Assembly: GCF_002742445.1 (NCBI RefSeq)
Contig: NZ_NJNQ01000002.1
Location: 62,001-126,000, forward strand
Reading direction: 5' to 3'
Length of the DNA stretch: 64,000 bases
From: Bifidobacterium sp. N4G05
Lineage (GTDB): Bacteria > Actinomycetota > Actinomycetes > Actinomycetales > Bifidobacteriaceae
The translations under genes and the position numbers were made by a program. Numbering within the stretch: the first letter of the stretch is position 1; every line of letters begins with the position of its first letter. Positions 61,446 to 64,000 of the stretch are shown piece by piece. The notes beneath the pieces are model-generated. The model searched no databases and was not told where the DNA came from. It saw nothing but the letters and a program-made list of their open reading frames with translations.

Positions 61446-64000
61446 TCACAGGGTGTCGCCCAAATCCATCTGACCACCATTGTCGTCCAGGAAGTCATCC
61501 GGATTGAAGTCGTCGCCAAGCTTCAGATCGCCGAAATCGATGTTGGAGAAGTCGACTTCGGACAGATCCGCATCGCCGAAGGCAGCATCGGACTCGTCGC
61601 CACCCAAACCGAAGTTCGGGTAGATGGTGTCGCGAATGGCCTTGTCGGGCTCGACCACGGCGTTACGGTAACGGGCAAGACCGGTACCGGCCGGAATGAG
61701 CTTACCGATGATGACGTTCTCCTTGAGGCCCTTCAGGTCGTCGACCTTCTGGCTCAGGGCGGCTTCGGTGAGCACGCGGGTGGTCTCCTGGAAGGAAGCC
61801 GCGGACAGCCAGGAATCGGTTGCCAGCGAAGCCTTGGTGATGCCCATCAGCTCCGGACGACCGGCGGCAGGCTTGCCACCTTCCTTCACGGCCTTCATAT
61901 TGGCGGCCTTGAAGCGGGCCTGATCCACCAGTTCACCCGGAAGCAGGTCGGTATCGCCGGAATCGATCACCGTGATACGACGCAGCATCTGGTGCACGAT
62001 GACCTCGATGTGCTTGTCGTGGATATCCACGCCCTGGGAGCGGTACACGGTGTGCACTTCCTCCACAATGTTCACTTGGGCGGCACGAGGGCCGAGGATG
62101 CGCAGGATCTTCTTAGGATCGACGGAGCCTTCGATCAGCTGGGTGCCAGCTTCGACATGCTCGCCGTCCTTGACCATCATCGGGGCGCGACGGGTTACCG
62201 GGTAGACGATCGGTTCGACGGATTCGTCGTCCGGCTTCAGCATGACCTGACGGCCGCGCTCGGTGTCTTCCACCTTGATCACGCCTGCGAACTCCGCGAT
62301 CGGAGCCTCGCCCTTCGGGGTACGAGCTTCGAAAAGCTCGGTAACACGAGGAAGACCCTGGGTGATATCGGATGCGGAAGCGACGCCGCCGGAGTGGAAG
62401 GAACGCAGCGTCAGCTGGGTACCAGGCTCGCCGATGGACTGTGCTGCCACGATGCCAACGGCCTCGCCGACGTCCACAAGCTTGTTGGTGGCCAGAGACC
62501 AGCCATAGCACTTGGCGCACACACCGCGCTTGGAATCGCAAGTGAGCACGGAACGGGCCTTGACTTCTTCCACATCGTGGGCGACGAGATCGTTGAGCAC
62601 GTCCATGGACAGCGCGTCGCCGGCCTTGTACAGCACGGTTTCGCCGTCGGCTGGATCGATCACGTCAGCTGCGAGCAGACGGGAGTACGGACCACCGTCG
62701 GCAGCCTTGACGAGATGCAGGTTGCCTTCAGCGTCACGCTCGCCGACCTTCATCGTCAGGCCGCGCTTGGTGCCGCAATCCTCTTCGCGCACAATCACGT
62801 CCTGGGAGACGTCCACCAGACGACGGGTCAGGTAACCAGACTCTGCGGTACGCAGTGCGGTATCGGCCAGACCCTTACGCGCGCCGTGCTGGGAGATGAA
62901 GTATTCCAGCACGGACAGGCCGTCGCGGTAGTTGGACTTCACAGGTCGAGGAATGATCTCGCCCTTCGGGTTGGCCACGAGGCCTCGCATACCTGCGATC
63001 TGGTTGATCTGCATCATGTTTCCTCGTGCACCGGACTGCACGATGATAGCCAGATTGTTCTTGGAGTCGAAGTGTTTCTCGACAGCCTCGGAAACCTCAC
63101 TGGTGCACTTGGTCCACAGGTCGATGAGTTCCTGGCGGCGCTCCTCTTCGGTAAGCATACCGATTTCGTAGTTCTCGTTGACCTTGTCGGCTTCGGCTTC
63201 GTACTTCTCGATGAACTCGTCGCGCTCGGACGGCTGGATAACGTCGGAGAACGCGAAGGACACACCGGACCACGGTGCGCGGGTGAAGCCCATATCCTTC
63301 AGAGCGTCCAGCGTTGCAGCCACCTGTGCAGTGGAGTAACGGGTTGCGATGTCGTCGACGATCTTGCTCAGACGCTTCTTCGGAGCCTGATCATTCACGA
63401 ACGGGTAGTCGACCGGCAGCGTGCTGTTGAACAGGATGCGGCCGTAGGAGGTCGCGAAAAGCACGGAACCATCGTGGAAGCGCTCTTCCTTCACTACCGC
63501 CGGGCTGCCCGGTTCAGGATCGATGACTTCGATTTCGCTCGGTTCCCAACCCTTCGGAAGCACGAAGTCTTTCGGAAGGCGGATAAGCACCTTGGCCTGC
63601 ATGTCGATCTCGTGCTTGTCGAGCGCCATTTCGGCCTCTTCGAGCGAGGAGAACACACGGCCCTGGCCCTTGGCTCCGTCGATGACGGTGGTCAGGTAGT
63701 ACAGACCGAGGATCATGTCCTGGCTCGGCATGGTCACGGTGTGGCCGTCTGCCGGCTTCAGAATGTTGTCGGAAGCCATCATCAGGGAGCGGGCCTCGGC
63801 CTGGGCTTCAGCGGACAGCGGCAGGTGGACTGCCATCTGGTCGCCATCGAAGTCGGCATTGAATGCGGCACAGGCAAGCGGTGGCAGGTGGATGGCCTTG
63901 CCTTCCACCAGGATCGGCTCGAATGCCTGAATGCCCAGACGGTGCAGCGTAGGTGCACGGTTCAGAAGCACCGGATGTTCGGCGATGACCTCTTCGAGCA
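61446..64000 (-). CDS. rpoC: DNA-directed RNA polymerase beta' subunit, 5' part missing at window edge
   Basis: The C-terminal 851 codons of the beta' subunit. The frame is open to the right edge, where [19 protein letters not shown] is followed by the catalytic Mg loop [12 protein letters not shown]. Further on are the trigger/bridge region ([22 protein letters not shown]), the second zinc site (CGTKRG ... [13 protein letters not shown]) and [16 protein letters not shown]. The Asp-rich C-terminal tail [14 protein letters not shown] is typical of actinobacterial beta'. rpoB would lie just beyond the window. No frameshift is seen. Confidence 0.98.
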   Translation of the reverse strand, partial: LEEVIAEHPVLLNRAPTLHRLGIQAFEPILVEGKAIHLPPLACAAFNADFDGDQMAVHLPLSAEAQAEARSLMMASDNILKPADGHTVTMPSQDMILGLYYLTTVIDGAKGQGRVFSSLEEAEMALDKHEIDMQAKVLIRLPKDFVLPKGWEPSEIEVIDPEPGSPAVVKEERFHDGSVLFATSYGRILFNSTLPVDYPFVNDQAPKKRLSKIVDDIATRYSTAQVAATLDALKDMGFTRAPWSGVSFAFSDVIQPSERDEFIEKYEAEADKVNENYEIGMLTEEERRQELIDLWTKCTSEVSEAVEKHFDSKNNLAIIVQSGARGNMMQINQIAGMRGLVANPKGEIIPRPVKSNYRDGLSVLEYFISQHGARKGLADTALRTAESGYLTRRLVDVSQDVIVREEDCGTKRGLTMKVGERDAEGNLHLVKAADGGPYSRLLAADVIDPADGETVLYKAGDALSMDVLNDLVAHDVEEVKARSVLTCDSKRGVCAKCYGWSLATNKLVDVGEAVGIVAAQSIGEPGTQLTLRSFHSGGVASASDITQGLPRVTELFEARTPKGEAPIAEFAGVIKVEDTERGRQVMLKPDDESVEPIVYPVTRRAPMMVKDGEHVEAGTQLIEGSVDPKKILRILGPRAAQVNIVEEVHTVYRSQGVDIHDKHIEVIVHQMLRRITVIDSGDTDLLPGELVDQARFKAANMKAVKEGGKPAAGRPELMGITKASLATDSWLSAASFQETTRVLTEAALSQKVDDLKGLKENVIIGKLIPAGTGLARYRNAVVEPDKAIRDTIYPNFGLGGDESDAAFGDADLSEVDFSNIDFGDLKLGDDFNPDDFLDDNGGQMDLGDTL

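Overview
This is a chromosomal segment from a Bifidobacterium, with high GC, actinobacterial gene families and a tRNA-free rRNA spacer. Nearly every gene has an AAGGAG-type ribosome binding site. The fucosyl-oligosaccharide locus at the left end resembles those of infant-associated taxa (B. longum subsp. infantis, B. catenulatum subsp. kashiwanohense, B. pseudocatenulatum), but the species cannot be fixed by eye.

Region 1 (1-12.9 kb) is a fucosylated-glycan utilisation locus. On the minus strand it runs: two ABC permeases, a solute-binding lipoprotein, L-fuconate dehydratase, L-fucose dehydrogenase (SDR), L-fuconolactonase, a DapA-family 2-keto-3-deoxy-L-fuconate aldolase, fucose mutarotase, a GH29 fucosidase and a GH95 fucosidase cut by the window edge. 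A divergent LacI regulator sits next to two copies of a CGAAA-N-TTTCG palindrome. Together these import fucosyl-oligosaccharides, release fucose inside the cell and carry it by the non-phosphorylated route to pyruvate and lactaldehyde. No ATPase subunit is encoded here. A 40-residue, cationic-tailed ORF with a good ribosome binding site lies between the regulator and the next block.

Region 2 (13-15.5 kb) is a peroxide-defence pair: AhpC and a TrxB-like reductase with an AhpF-type thioredoxin domain at its C-terminus. Region 3 (15.6-21.7 kb) is a complete 16S-23S-5S rRNA operon on the minus strand, with leader, spacer antitermination boxes and a strong terminator. Region 4 (21.7-46.5 kb) is housekeeping on the minus strand: a DEDD exonuclease, Def, GlmM, aminopeptidase N, RNase J, DapA, a copper ATPase with cupredoxin and YHS domains, DapB, an MFS permease and an AdnB-AdnA pair of helicase-nucleases.

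Region 5 (46.7-61.2 kb) is the bifidobacterial kinase/FN3 cluster: a transmembrane Ser/Thr kinase, a 2009-residue surface protein with Ig-like and FN3 domains, a MoxR AAA+ ATPase, a DUF58 membrane protein, a membrane transglutaminase-like protein, a variant-leucine-rich-repeat protein and a convergent FHA protein. The transglutaminase-like protein lacks the whole Cys-His-Asp triad. The MoxR and FHA proteins share short acidic Thr motifs that look like kinase/FHA phosphosites. Region 6 (61.4 kb to the end) is the 3' part of rpoC with its terminator.
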